This document shows, one piece after another, positions 1-11,167 of a DNA stretch of 64,000 nt (the first letter of the stretch is position 1; every line of letters starts with the position of its first letter). A program made the position numbers and the translations under genes. The notes under the pieces were generated by a model. It was not told the origin of the DNA. It ran no database searches and saw nothing but the letters and a program-made list of their open reading frames with translations. The DNA lies in the NCBI GenBank assembly GCA_029718625.1, contig CM056379.1, positions 59,547,626-59,611,625 on the forward strand, written 5' to 3'. The DNA is from Synaphobranchus kaupii (Eukaryota > Chordata > Actinopteri > Anguilliformes > Synaphobranchidae).

Positions 1-676
1 AACACATTTTTTTTATTTAGCCTAACATTTTAGTGACAACTTGTAGACTTTATTGACTTACGTAATCCGATGGCCATCATTGCACTTAAACAGTCATATT
101 TTGTTATATGGGCCATTCTACAGAAGTCGTGCAAATTGAGGGTTGGAGAAAAGTGTAACTTTGTATTCTTTATGCAAAATTATTTTATAATATATGTGTT
201 ACACTTTATCTGAGATACATAAATATACTAGATGTACAGTGCAATCACATGTAATTTTTTAAGAATAAGGATGAATTTACTGACTGCTCCTAAATATGTC
301 ACAACCGAAACATGGTGTAAAACCTGCTTTTGAAATAAAATTACATACCCAATTGATAAGTTTAATTCACCCCTTTGAAAATTACATTTAAAAAAATAAT
401 CTTGACTGCTGTTGAATTTGAATCAATTACCCTGAATTTTTATATCAAATAAAACATTGGATTAATTAAGTTTAGTGAAAACTCTGTACAAGTGTTCTCT
501 ATAAAATGGACAGATTTGATCACATGAATTTGATAGATTCTTATTTATGAGATTATATATACCTTCACCAGCACAATATCTTGGATATTTGATTGATTAT
601 TCATATTATTCAAAGTTTTAACAAAACAGCAGGTGTTTCGGTTATGACCACATTGTAGCGGTTGTGACATCTCTTA

Positions 677-2134
677 CTGAAACCTGAATTCCCAAGTTGG
701 GACAGTACCCAAAATGCAAATAAAAGCAGAAAGCAGTGATTTGTAAATTCTCTTGTCTATATATTTAAATGAAAACGATATTTTAAAGATATTTAATGTT
801 TTACCTTAGCAACTTCATTGATTTTTGTAAATATACGCTAATTCCGAATTTGATGCCTGCAATACGTTCCAAAAAAGTTGGGACGGGTATAAAAATCATG
901 CTATCATGACTGGGTATAAAAGGAGCATCCACAAAGGCTCTGGCATTTACGAGCAAGGATGGGTTCGCCACTTTGTGAAAAACTGCATGAGCGAATAGTC
1001 CAACAGTTTCAGAACAACGTTTCTCAACACACGATTGCAAGGAATTTAGGGATTTCACCATCTACAGTCCATAATATTAGTAAAAGATTCAGAGAATCTG
1101 GAGAAAACGGGCAAGGCCGTAAACCAATATTGAATGCCCATGACCTTCGATCCTTCAGACAGCACTACATTAAAAACGGCATGCTTCTGTAATGAATATA
1201 ACCACATGGGCCCGGGAATACTTCAGAAAACACAATTTGTCGCTGCATCTACAAATGCAAGTTAAGACTCTACTACCCAAAGCATAAGCCATATATGAAC
1301 AACATCCAGAAACACCGCCAACTTCTCTGGGCTCATCTGAGATGGACTGATAGAAAGTGAAAACGTGTGCTGTGGTCTGACGAGTCCACCTTTCAAATTG
1401 TTTTTGGAAATAATGGACGTCGTGTTCTCCCGGCCAAAGAGGAAAAGGACCATCTCGATTGTTACCAACACAAGGTTCAAAAGCCAGCGTCTGTCATGGT
1501 ATGGGGGTGTTAGTGCCCATGGCATGGGTAACTTGCACATCTGTGAAAGCACCATTAACGCTGAAGGGTACATATGCATTTTGGAGCAACATTTGCTGCG
1601 ATCTAGACAATCGCTTTTTCAGTGACATCCCTGCTTATTTCAGCAAGACAATGCCAAGCCACATTCTGCACGTGTTACAACAGCATGGCTTCGTCATCAG
1701 AGAGTGCGGGTGCTAGACTGGCCTGCCTGCAGTCCAGACCTGTCTCCCATTGAAAACGTGTGGCACATTATGAAGCCCGGACTGGTGAGCAGCTGAAGTC
1801 TCATATTAAGCAAGAATGGGAAACAATTCGGCTTTCAAAACTACAATTAGTGTTGTAGTTCCCAAAAGATTACTGAGTGTTGTTAAAAGGACAGGTTATG
1901 TAACACAAAGGTAAAAATGCCCCTGTCCCAAATTTTTTGGGAGGTGTTGCAGGCATCAAATGTAGAATGAGCTGAATAGAAAATGAAATGTAGAATAAAG
2001 TTGATTAGTTAAAACATGAAATATCTTGTCTTTGTACTGTTTTCAATTGAATACAAAAAGGACTCGCAAATCATTGCTTTCTGTTTTTATTTACATTTTA
2101 TACACTGTCCCAACTTTTTTGGAATTGAGGTTTG
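677..2134 (+). mobile_element. Tc1/mariner-like element with about 200-bp TIRs
   Basis: The two ends (677 to about 890, and about 1920 to 2134 reversed) match over roughly 200 bp. Both contain AAAAAAGTTGGGACAG-like stretches and a second shared block around GATGCCTGCAA. TA dinucleotides lie just outside at 675-676 and 2135-2136, as expected for Tc1/mariner target duplication. It encodes a decayed transposase and sits inside an older element whose TIRs lie at 105 and 2994. Confidence 0.85.
959..1850 (+). pseudogene. Tc1-like transposase, broken
   Basis: A Tc1-type DD34E transposase would bind the element's TIRs and cut and paste it. An open stretch at 959-1192 (77 codons) carries the N-terminal helix-turn-helix; its recognition part reads TIARNLGISPSTVHNISKRF. 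After a frame break, the region 1370-1540 matches the catalytic core around the WSDES motif, followed by a conserved VMVWG block. Near 1650-1770 come the remains of the DNAKPH block and of the DWPACSPDLSPIENVW block that holds the catalytic Glu. Several frameshifts and a stop between these blocks mean no full-length protein can be made. The family call is firm; the exact 3' end is not. Confidence 0.8.
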
Positions 2135-3103
2135 TACATGTGCATTGATTGTCTCACTATTTATTGTCTTTAATAAGAATTTACGGACAAGTGTCACCAA
2201 CCGAAACAGGCCTGTCAAAACAATACCATTTGTTTCGGTAGTGACTATTTTGGCTCATTTCGGCCACAAAACAAAAGATTTAGCAAGCACATGGTTAGCA
2301 ACCACTTCTCTGTGCAGATGCCCCTTCCCTTTAATCAAATCTACAGTTATGAAATCAACTTTTTTTCTCTAATATGAAAACTCGGGTGTTTGGGTGTGAC
2401 GTCTCTTAAAACCACAGACTAATTTTCATACTTTGAAGGACAATTATATCAAAACGCTAAAACCTAGCTCCTCACCATGTGGCCTTGATTCAAATGAAGG
2501 CTGTCTAATTTCCTGGTTAAAAAAAGGGGTGTGAGGCTACAAGCAGGTTCACTGCACAGACTCAAACAGTGTACGTTTCGGTTGTGACGTAAAAACTGGG
2601 GACAGCATTTATTCGATAGGTTTTTTGAATCATAAAATTTATTACAAAATAGATTGCATTATTTTAACTTATATTTGATATAAATTCACATGCTTTATTG
2701 AATGAGACAAGTCAAATAATTGGCAAAAATATTTTTGGTATTATTTTTTAATGCAACAGTTTAAGGGTTGATAGTGGGGACAGCCATCTCCCAATAGGAA
2801 TTTATACTCTCAAGAGTATAAGTGTTGATTTTGGATAAATGTAACTATTATTACTGCAATTTATATCTTGGATTATATTAAAACATAACATGATCTAATG
2901 AATTATATAGCATTGAAAGATTTTATTGGTCAATTTCTTACTTTTATCAGAGAGGGACAGCAATTTGCATGACTTTTGTAGAATGGCCCATATAGCCTCA
3001 GTCTATAGGACTAAAACACACTGAATGATTCAGTATACTTAGTTTGTGAATTTAGATATTCACTTGTGAAACAAATGCATTATTACAGTGATACTATACA
3101 TTT

Positions 3104-3430
3104 TGTGACGGCCCTCCCGTTCTGTCCACTGGCTCTGTGTATGATTTAACTTTTCAGGAAGACCACAGGTGGAGTCAAGTCCACCTTCCATCACCTGGAT
3201 GTTTTGACTTTCGGTTTACTGACTTACATTTACACACACCCACACCTTCCTCCATTCATTCAATCATTTTGCACATGCATGTTAGTAGATGCATGGTTGC
3301 GCACATATATTTCCACACTCCACTTCACTATATTAACCTTTTCTCTTTGGAACATATTTCATAAACTCTTTTGTTATTCCTTTCAAAAACGTTCTCTCCT
3401 GGCGTTTTAGTTATCTTATCGGCCGTAACA
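3104..3430. repeat. Possible solo LTR or short TIR element, 327 bp
   Basis: The segment begins TGTGACGGCC and ends GGCCGTAACA, so it has TG...CA ends with a near-perfect 10-bp inverted terminus. ATTT stands on both sides (3100-3103 and 3431-3434), consistent with a 4-bp target duplication of a Ty3/Gypsy-type LTR. No coding content. A small TIR element is the alternative. Confidence 0.45.
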
Positions 3431-3527
3431 ATTTTTAGTGATATCAATTGTTTCGGAGCACTCACCTGTTCAGCTCTGGTTTATTGTTTAGACTTATTTT
3501 AATAAACTCTTGTTTTTACCTTTTGAT

Positions 3528-4009
3528 TCAAGAGCCAGTATGTAGCATCAATGCAAAATAGATGTGTGGGTAAATTTTACCCATAAGTGCTATACAACTA
3601 ATCCTGGCAGTTCTAGTGTTAAAATCATCTGCTCTTTGCAGTTGGCTTGAGGTGCCATTGTTTCTTCCATGATGACCCTGCACCTCTCGCACAAGAATGT
3701 CAGTTTCCTCTTGGGAGAAGGTTCTTCTGATGCGTATATCCTTGTCTTTCATTGCCGTGGTAGCCCACAGAAATTGGCAGTTTGCTGGGTTGCAAAAGTG
3801 CACTGCTCTTAAAGGGAATGAAAAAGGGTAATTTGATTGGCTATGATTGAATCCAGCTGCAACACACCCACTGATAAATATTCAGCCTCTGGTCACAAAA
3901 ATAACTATATATAAATATATATATAATAAAAAGTCATGCCCAGTGCCCCATGCACTGCGCCATTAACAAAGGCCATACACCATGCGCCGGAAAATAGAGC
4001 TGAGACTCA
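3528..4009 (-). mobile_element. 5' fragment of a PIF/Harbinger-like element
   Basis: Read on the minus strand, the end near 4009 starts GCTCTATTTTCCGGCGCATGG. It matches the end of a second copy at 6829, and both copies share a downstream block (GAATATTTATCAGTGGGTGTG). A Myb/SANT-like reading frame lies further in, in the matching orientation, which is the arrangement of vertebrate Harbinger elements. The distal part is lost and runs into unrelated sequence near 3600. Confidence 0.6.
3620..3803 (-). pseudogene. Myb/SANT-like DNA-binding protein of a Harbinger element, truncated
   Basis: The minus-strand frame starting at 3803 contains RRTFSQEETDILVREVQGHH followed by an ADD block. This resembles the N-terminal Myb/SANT-like domain carried as a second gene by PIF/Harbinger transposons, and by host genes derived from them, where it helps the transposase reach DNA. 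Only the first helix region and a linker are present. After residue about 60 the frame enters unrelated sequence and soon stops, so the product would be non-functional. The identification rests on the FSQEETDILVREV signature. Confidence 0.6.
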
Positions 4010-6060
4010 GATATACAGATGGGGTTCAAGAAATCCATCCTGACATCAAATGCGTCATAAGTCATATAAAACGAAGGTTGCATACTCTGAATGAGGACAC
4101 GCTGAATCACCCCCTTTTCACTCGTCAGCACTGTGTGTTCGTTTGGTGTGTGCTCCATGGAATGCCTGTTCAATAGTCAGACGAATTACTTCAGATATTT
4201 CAACAATAGAAAGGTTTTTTTTTTCCAGAGATTGGATCTCTTTGTTAATTCCTCATCATTTGTGTTGACAGCTATATGTCCTTGTAGTGTAGAGATCCTC
4301 TAGATGAATGGGCAGGCAATGTGTAGCTGTTGACAACAACATGAATTCTGTACGTGCTTTCATGGTCATTTTCAGTATTAAAAAAACATTATGTATGACC
4401 CACAGTAATGAAAAGATTCAGCCCACAGCAGACAATTGTATGGTTATTTGTTTTTGTCGGTATGTGCTTACAAAAAGCTAACCAAGAAAAGAGACTGGAG
4501 TTTTCTCCCCAGCTGCAAACAGTAGTAAATATGTTTTTGTTTGTTTTATCTTTCAGGTTTTGAAAAGTCAGCTCTGAGGGAATGAATCAAGTGCTGCATT
4601 CGTCCTGCATTAGGAGGACTAAAACAAGATATAAAAAGTGAAAAGTTTGTGCAATATGTGGATATTCCAGGCCCTCAAGACATGATCTTGATACCTGATG
4701 CTATATCTCTCCTCCTTTCTCTCTCCCTCTTTTCATCCTCCCCTCCAATGTGCCCTGTCACATCCACTTAATCACAGATGTCGGCTATCGATTCTTGGTT
4801 CAGTGAGCTTTAAGAAAATGATGCTTGGCTGTGAGTCCTGCAATAACCAAAACATCATTATCCTTGTGGAAACAGAGACACCTACCCAAAGTAATTCAAC
4901 CCCTTCAATGAAAGCAGAGAGAAGAAGTGTGTGTGCGTGTGTTTGTTTGTGTGTGTGTGGATGGGGACGCAGGAAAAACAGAGAGTTCTGATTAATTAGG
5001 TGCCCATCACAGAAATTGGAGACAGTGTGATAGATGGATTGCCTATTACCCTTGGATGGGTCAGACAGAAACCAGCCACATAAGCTGTCTGGAGTTGATA
5101 GCCAAAGACAATTCCGCACACAGCTCCTTTTTAGGCAGATGCTTTAGTCACCTTATCTGTCATCTGATCTTTAATACATTCAATTGGTACTTAATTAATA
5201 AAAAGGGAATTTTTGAGAGAGGCATGACAGCAGAGTGTCCTGCACACATACAAACAGCTGAAACGGCAGTGAAGCCAGTGGCTCTGTCGAAGTTCAGGCA
5301 GAGTGGCCAAAAGAGTTAAACCCCATTTTCTCAAATAATAGAAATTAAAAGGATAAGACCAGGCTAAAAGTGTAAAACCATGAGTATATTCCTCATTTAA
5401 AACCTCTTGAATAAAGATGGGCTTTGACATTCTCGGCTCCCAATACTCATCACCTAATGGAAAAAACATGTTAATATGTGAATCGCTCCTTTAATACTAC
5501 CTTTAAATTTAAAAAAAATTTTTTTTTCTGTAGCTCATTGGTGTGGGCTTCTGGATAAGTGCCAGTGTAGTTCTTTGGCCAGCCCAGGAGGCAACTGCCT
5601 CTGGACAACCCCAGGTTGACATCACCACAAGTTAATGCTTGCGGCACTGCAATCTGCAGGGCACAATTTAAGTAAGAAGCAAATGCTCCATCACAGGATG
5701 ACAGCTCAAGAGAGTCAGTCCTTGGTTTAGAGCTTGGCCCTAGGTTACAATAAAAAAGTGAATTTGCAAAGACCACAATTCATGGTGGTTACAGTAGTGA
5801 AGAGGCATATGGGAATTTCTGTTGTTGTACACATGTCCTTGCTTTCAGACAAGGAGCTTTGGATACATATGATTTGTTTTGCATTATATTTGAGTCAGGT
5901 ATTCCGCAATGCATTTCCCAAATGAGCCATGAATCAAGTGATATTATATGGTTTTTAGTTCCTATGATGCCTAAACAGCAGTCTCCTCTAGATATGCACA
6001 TTAGAAACCAAGAGTTCAGATAATAAATATCAAGCTAAAATGTTAAAAACCCAGATGCAA
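4010..6060. other. No gene or recognisable element; one GT-rich stretch
   Basis: Short open frames here lack domains, codon bias or partner exons. A TG-rich low-complexity stretch lies at about 4927-4962. I see nothing else I can support. Confidence 0.5.
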
Positions 6061-6065
6061 GTTTT

Positions 6066-6600
6066 TTTTACAAACTCCAATTCCAAAAAAAGTTATTATG
6101 ACTGGGTATAAAAGGATATCAAAAGACTTTATCTTATTTTCAGGTACTCTTACAAGCGATACTATCTATAACCTATCTGCATTTGAATAGATCTCTATGG
6201 GAATTGGGGTGTGGGACTAGATTAAGCTGTAAATTACACGGGAATAGTATGGAACCCATGGTTGGCTAAATGGCTGTAAGTCATCAAGGGTCTGACGCTG
6301 ATGTATCAAACGAGCCTCAAACCATCACTCTGCTGCCAGATATGCAGTAGATAGGGATGGATTACTTTAAGGTTGTTTCTACGGACTCATTTTCCTATTG
6401 AACTCTATGGAAAAATAAGTCAGGAGAAACAACCCTTCAAGTGAACCCTTCCATCCATATCTACTGCATATCTGGCAGCAGAGTGATGGTTTGAGGCTCG
6501 TTTGATACCGCAGACCCTTGATGACTTACAGGCATTTACCCAACCATGGGTTCCATGCTATTCCCGTGTAATCTACAGCTTAATCTAGTCCCACCTTTTC
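6066..6600. repeat. Palindromic repeat, copy 1
   Basis: Arms at about 6215-6393 and 6417-6595 are inverted copies around a short centre (blocks GCAGTAGATA, CCAAACCATCACTC and CATCAAGGGTCTGA recur reversed). The left edge (6066-6118) contains ACTGGGTATAAAAGGA and AATTCCAAAAAAAGTT, both also found near the left end of the Tc1-like element at 677. Further copies lie at 25181, 38655, 55335 and 61880. It looks like a fold-back MITE mobilised by Tc1-like enzymes. Confidence 0.7.
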
Positions 6601-6828
6601 TCCATTGCTCAGGGGTCCAGGTTTTGCGTTCTGTACAGCATGTTATGCCTTTTTGTGCCTACGCCTTACAGATGGTTTCCGAATGGCGGCCCTGCCATAA
6701 ATACCAGCTTTGTGAAGCTCACGACATCCTTTGTTTTGTTGAGACTGGTTCAGGTATGGATTGATTCAATTATGTGGTGATTTTTAGAGCTGTAGTTCTG
6801 TAGCTGTAGTTAGCAACTAGCCTACCAA

Positions 6829-7060
6829 GGGCTCTATTTTCCGGGAAGCGCATAGCGTGTGGCGACCATCATATTCAATGGCGTAGCGTATGGCGCACTG
6901 GACGTGGCTACTGAATTTCGCTATTTTCTGACCAAAGGCGAGGAGCGCACAGCTCACAGCGTGCTGCGCAGGTTGAAAATAGGCTGGGTTATGTTGAATA
7001 TTTATCAGTGGGTGTGCTTCAGCTGCACCATAGTTAATCAAATAATCTTTTTTCAGTCCT
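6829..7060 (+). mobile_element. End fragment of a PIF/Harbinger-like element
   Basis: Starts GGGCTCTATTTTCCGGGAAG and shares with the reversed copy at 3528-4009 the order terminal block, GCGCATGG/GCGTAGCG repeats, then the TATTTATCAGTGGGTGTG block. Neither a far end nor a coding sequence is present. Confidence 0.55.
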
Positions 7061-7137
7061 TTTAAGAGGCGTGTGTATTGGACTCATTTTGACCATGTCG
7101 AGTTAGCTAGCCAGCGCTACGCTGTGTAGGCTATAGG

Positions 7138-7340
7138 CCAAACCTGCGAGGTGGAAAATCCACATTCAGAAAGTGAAAGTCCTCCCCAATCATTTGTTCC
7201 AATCACCTGGATTTGCTAATTATCACAATTCTTCAGCCAAGAGGTAGGAGCTAACTAGGCTAATTAGTGAAATTGTGAGTTCATGGGTGGAAGAAACACT
7301 AAGACTTTTACTTTCTGATTTCCACCTCTGCAAACCTGGT
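7138..7340. repeat. Short inverted-repeat element, about 200 bp
   Basis: The arm at 7138-7185 (GAGGTGGAAAATCCACATTC, then CAGAAAGTGAAAGTCCT) reappears reversed at 7299-7340. The interior between the arms is unique. Probably a MITE; no target duplication could be fixed. Confidence 0.5.
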
Positions 7341-8130
7341 AGCAGCCTACGATAGGCTACATTGTGCCAGGTTAAACGTTGGATTGGATCAGTTGTGTTG
7401 GACTGCTGGAAATAAATGAAATCCTCTCTTAAAATAAATGAAAAGACCGCAAATGAGTCACTGGATCGTTTAAACTTTTAAGCTGGCTCCGGTACTTTAA
7501 GCGAACATTAAGGCATTGCTTCAAAAAGTCTATCGACAGCCAGATTCTATTCTATATGTTATGCAAAATGAGAAATGTTAATGTAGGCTATTTGAAATTG
7601 ATTGCTAGCTAGGATAATAAACTGCTAGCAAGCAAGCGTTGGGCGCACGTGGGGGTTTCCATGTTCTCCTGCATATGGGGGGTTGCCTCGGACATGTGTT
7701 CAGAGAGAACAAAGAAACTAAAATGGAGGGAGGTTTGAAACTAGCTTTCGCTGGAGCTAGCTAATGGTGGTGCATGAACCATACCATACACAAGGGATAG
7801 CCATAAGCTTATCGATGCGTGTGCGTTGAAATCAACGTGCAGTGTTAAGATTACGACTGGTTAGTGTTTAAAGACAGATCACATGCAAGATACGTTCTGT
7901 GTGTGATGCATTAAACCTAACGCAGCGCGGTGGATGGCTTATAGCCATCCAAAGTAAAATGGTAACACAAAACTTTTACATAACACACATTAACCATTCA
8001 ATAGTAGTTACATACATCCAGTCACAAACATGTTGTGGTTGCGAACTAATAAGCTATGCCCATGTTACAGTCTTACTTGAATTAAAGTCCTTTGAATGGT
8101 TTCCTCCGTTAGATTGCACACTCACAATGA
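7341..8130. other. No supported feature
   Basis: Unique-looking AT-average sequence with many GTAGGCTA-like short words that recur through the whole window. No open frame with domain content. Confidence 0.4.
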
Positions 8131-8745
8131 AAGGGGAAAGCCGGTCGCCCAATCCTGTGGTTGCAGTTCTTAGGGTTGTGATAGATAGGGTAACCGGCCG
8201 CCTCATCTTGGGTCCCTGGAACTGTTTCTTTCGTCGTCACAGTTGCAGTTTGTAGGGGCAGATAATGGAACTGGTCGCATTATTTCCCCGAAACACGCAG
8301 CACGATCCTGCTGCAGACCGCTTGCCTCTTCGGGGGACTCACCGGCGGTGCTGTGCTTCAGGATCAGGGGGTGTGTGGTCCGCTAGTGGTTCTTCTTGAC
8401 CACCGAGTGCTCGCGATGCCTCCTTGCATCTCGTCTCCGGTCCTCCGTGGCCGATAGCCGGGGGTAGATGAGCCCGCCTCTCTCAGTTGGATGGGCGTCA
8501 TGGATGGCCGTGCTTCCTTGTGGAGCGAGGGCTCTTCCCCGGGCGTGCAGGCCGCACAGGGCCGTGAGACGAGACAGTGAAGGCCCTGGCGAGTTGAGCG
8601 GACAACTGAACTGGAAGAACTGGTAGAAGGAGCGGCCGTTGTAACTGCATGAGCTGCATCCTCTGCACGAACGGCATCTCGCCGTTTCCGCTTCCGGGGG
8701 CATGTGATGTATCAGCCCCTTATTGGATATAAAGCTACCACGTGA
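8130..8745 (-). other. GC- and CpG-rich patch with an open minus-strand frame of unknown meaning
   Basis: This stretch is much richer in GC and CpG than its surroundings. The minus strand stays open for 161 codons (8868 to 8383), and one alternative frame runs up to a GTGAGT donor-like site near 8344, so a CpG-island first exon is conceivable. The Cys-rich stretch CRSCRGCSSCSYNGRSF matches no family I recognise. Its 5' part (8636-8740) is also one arm of a 105-bp inverted repeat whose partner is at 9371-9475, which argues for a mobile or duplicated piece instead. I assign no function. Confidence 0.3.
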
Positions 8746-9475
8746 TTTTGCCCTTTGAGACCGTTTTGCACTTGTGTACGTGTAGTTACTGTTTACGTTA
8801 TTTAACTTAGTAGCCTGGTGGCTAAAAACGTAGCAAAATGAAGTGCTACCTACATAGCTAGCTATCACTTACTTCCAGTGTTGATAGGAACAAATCTGTT
8901 CCTACCCATTTATTGTAGTTATTCACACTTAGCTGTAGCATAGCTAAACGCACTTTCCTTGCTAAAAAGCTTTATAGCTGGGCGAACTAGCTGCACAACT
9001 ATTCGAATGTTATGCATGAACAAATTATAGGTGCTACATAAAAACCAAAATAGTAGCAACTGATAGCCTGCTTACTCACAATAGCAAGCTACAAGGTGAG
9101 ACAGTGCCTAAGTTGCAATTTCATAAAACATATTTAGAATATGACGTCAATTGTCACAGTAATTGTGGCTCCGATGTAAGTTAACATTAGTTTGTTCACA
9201 TTATAGCCTAAGTTATAAATATCTACATTGCCAGCTTTGTCTTAGGCTATTCACGCAGGCCTAGGCCATTCTTAGGTTGCTGCTAAGTAATTAATGTTAG
9301 CTAAGGCTAGTTAACTGTAGAAAGGCATGGTAACATAGCTGTACGTGAATAAGCATATCGGTACGCATGCGGTAGCGTTGTATCCAATAAGGGGTTGATA
9401 CATCACATGCCCCTGGAAGCGGAAACGGGGAGATGCCGTTCGTGCAGAAGATGCAGCTCATGCAGTTACACCGTG
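8636..9475. repeat. 105-bp inverted repeat with about 630-bp spacer
   Basis: Positions 8636-8740 and 9371-9475 are inverted copies with few mismatches, sharing AACTGCATGAGCTGCATC, TGCACGAACGGCATCT and GGCATGTGATGTATCA. The spacer is AT-average and shows no gene. It could be the ends of a decayed element or an inverted duplication. Confidence 0.7.
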
Positions 9476-9579
9476 TTGCCCCTTTTATAAACTTTAATGC
9501 CAAAGTCGCGCATTTCCGCTGCGCAGTATCACATTACAGTGCGGATGGAAATCACAACTGATACAACGTCCTACGTCAC

Positions 9580-10440
9580 TTCCAATGTTATATAAACAGG
9601 ACTTGTTTCAGGTAAATTGAACCTGCATCTTGGAGGACATCTAATTGACCATATGGCCAGTCCTGGGCCCTAGGAAACTTCAATGGGCTAGCCCTGAGAA
9701 GCCTAGAGATAAGATACAGAGAACAGGCAATGGGAGGTAGCTATTAGAGGTGTAAATGTGTGTTGTCAACAGGGGTGGCATGACAAACCTCATGCTGACC
9801 TACCTCATAGTATTAGGATTCCATACAGTAAAATTGGTTAATACACCTATGGGCACTATGTGGAGATTCTGGGCCAGGCCATACCAGAAGAAAGCAGAAG
9901 CCAGAGTGGTACTACTGGCTTTGTACCTTGTTTTAATCATCGCCTGATCTAGTCTCTCCACATATTAGTTCACAAACATTTCAATAACAGCCAAAGGTGT
10001 CCCTCCCCTGATAATTCATTAAGTATGCATGGGCCAGGAGAAGGAGAAGGGACCCCCTCCCCCTCTCTCCAACCACTTAAAAATGAGGTCCTGTCTTGAC
10101 TTTTCTGTTGGCATCTGAGTCTTGTATCTGGGTGGTGTTTGTGGTGTCTGGAATTTTACATTTCATCCCTGGACTTTTTGAATATTCTTCTGTCTGTTGG
10201 TTCTTGGACCTTGGTGTTGGCACATTCTGGGGATTGCCTTGGGAGAGACAAGCTCTGGTCTGGTATCATTAATTTATTTTGTGACTTGTCCATGTCGGTA
10301 GCATTCATTGTTTGTTAAGGTAGTTGAACCTTCGTCTTTAGTTAAGGCGTTGAGTAAGTACTTGTTGTGACTTAATAAATCTCTTAATTTTAATATGGTT
10401 GTGGAGTTGTGCATTTTGATAAAGGTTGATCCAACAGACC
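9580..10440 (+). repeat. Possible LTR remnant
   Basis: A TATATAAACAGG TATA-like box at about 9589, a C/T-rich transcribed-looking stretch around 10050-10200 and an AATAAA signal near 10374 are in the order expected of an LTR. I could not define paired ends or a target duplication, so this is only a suggestion. Confidence 0.25.
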
Positions 10441-10512
10441 TGCTCTGCCTATCAATGAATTTGATATATTTGATAATAATTAACAAATTCAATCAAATAA
10501 AAATATTTTAAG

Positions 10513-10638
10513 TGTTGGATAAGTGAGGAGTTTTAACCGTTGATGCCACAGAGTGCTGAACATTAAACGAGGGTGTTGACTGTTAAAACTGCTGAATTCA
10601 GAAAATACACATTTTACTTAATCCTCACTTCCCCAACA
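10513..10638. repeat. 126-bp element with short TIRs
   Basis: Starts TGTTGGATAAGTGAGGAG and ends with the reversed match CTCACTTCCCCAACA. A MITE is most likely. No coding content. Confidence 0.5.
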
Positions 10639-10744
10639 ATCTAAATATTCTCCATTGTACTCCATTGCAAAGCAGAATGGAGCGGTTCTCGAGGTTCGTA
10701 AAAATAAGTCAAATTCGAAAAGAAAACAGAATTATCCTTTAAGC

Positions 10745-11054
10745 CAGGAGTGGGCAACTCCAGGCCTCGCGGGCCGGTGTGTATGCAGGTTTTTGCTGCC
10801 ACCAGTTAACAATTATTTAATTAGCCCAATCGTTTACATGATCTGATATTTTAATCTACATATCCGTGATATGACCAGCAGCTGATGAATGTTCTTGTGC
10901 CGGTATGCGTGTATTGTAGCGTTTTATCGTTCTGTAATTTACGAGTGAATCATGATTGTGTGTATGACTAATTCGCTGATTGAGCTGTAGTAACTGGTGG
11001 CAGTAAAAACATGCATACACACCAGCCTGCGAGGCCTGGAGTTGCCTACCCCTG
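10745..11054. mobile_element. Non-autonomous hAT element (310 bp) with 8-bp target duplication
   Basis: Ends CAGGAGTGGGCAACTCCAGG and its inverse, with TIRs of about 65 bp including TGTATGCA and TTTTTGCTGCCACCAGTT blocks. The flanks CTTTAAGC (10737-10744) and CTTTAAGT (11055-11062) match at seven of eight bases. Ends beginning CAGGGGTGGGCAA and an 8-bp duplication are typical of hAT MITEs. Confidence 0.85.
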
Positions 11055-11167
11055 CTTTAAGTGATGGAGCAGTGTACAAACTGGGGGACATTTTAGCCTG
11101 CAGCCCATTTAATGCAGATGGCATGACTGCAGCCCTGTCATATGTCTGAGCTACCAGTTTTGCTCAT

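Larger units (their letters stand above)
105..2994. mobile_element. DNA transposon with 34-bp TIRs and repeated subterminal motifs, split by a Tc1 insertion
   Basis: Positions 105-138 and 2961-2994 are inverted copies of each other with two mismatches over 34 bp, starting TATATGGGCCATTC. Without the Tc1-like element inside it (677-2134) this element is about 1.4 kb. It carries at least seven copies of a motif close to TGTTTCGGTTGTGAC in both orientations (near 298, 634, 658, 2193, 2231, 2387 and 2574), as transposase-binding subterminal repeats often look. I see no transposase domain, so it is probably non-autonomous. The TATA at each outer end could be a TA or TATA target duplication. I cannot assign a superfamily. 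Confidence 0.75.

Noticed and set aside
4698..5119. 97- and 115-codon frames around a TG-rich stretch
   Set aside because: Composition is driven by simple repeats; no domain or splice partner.
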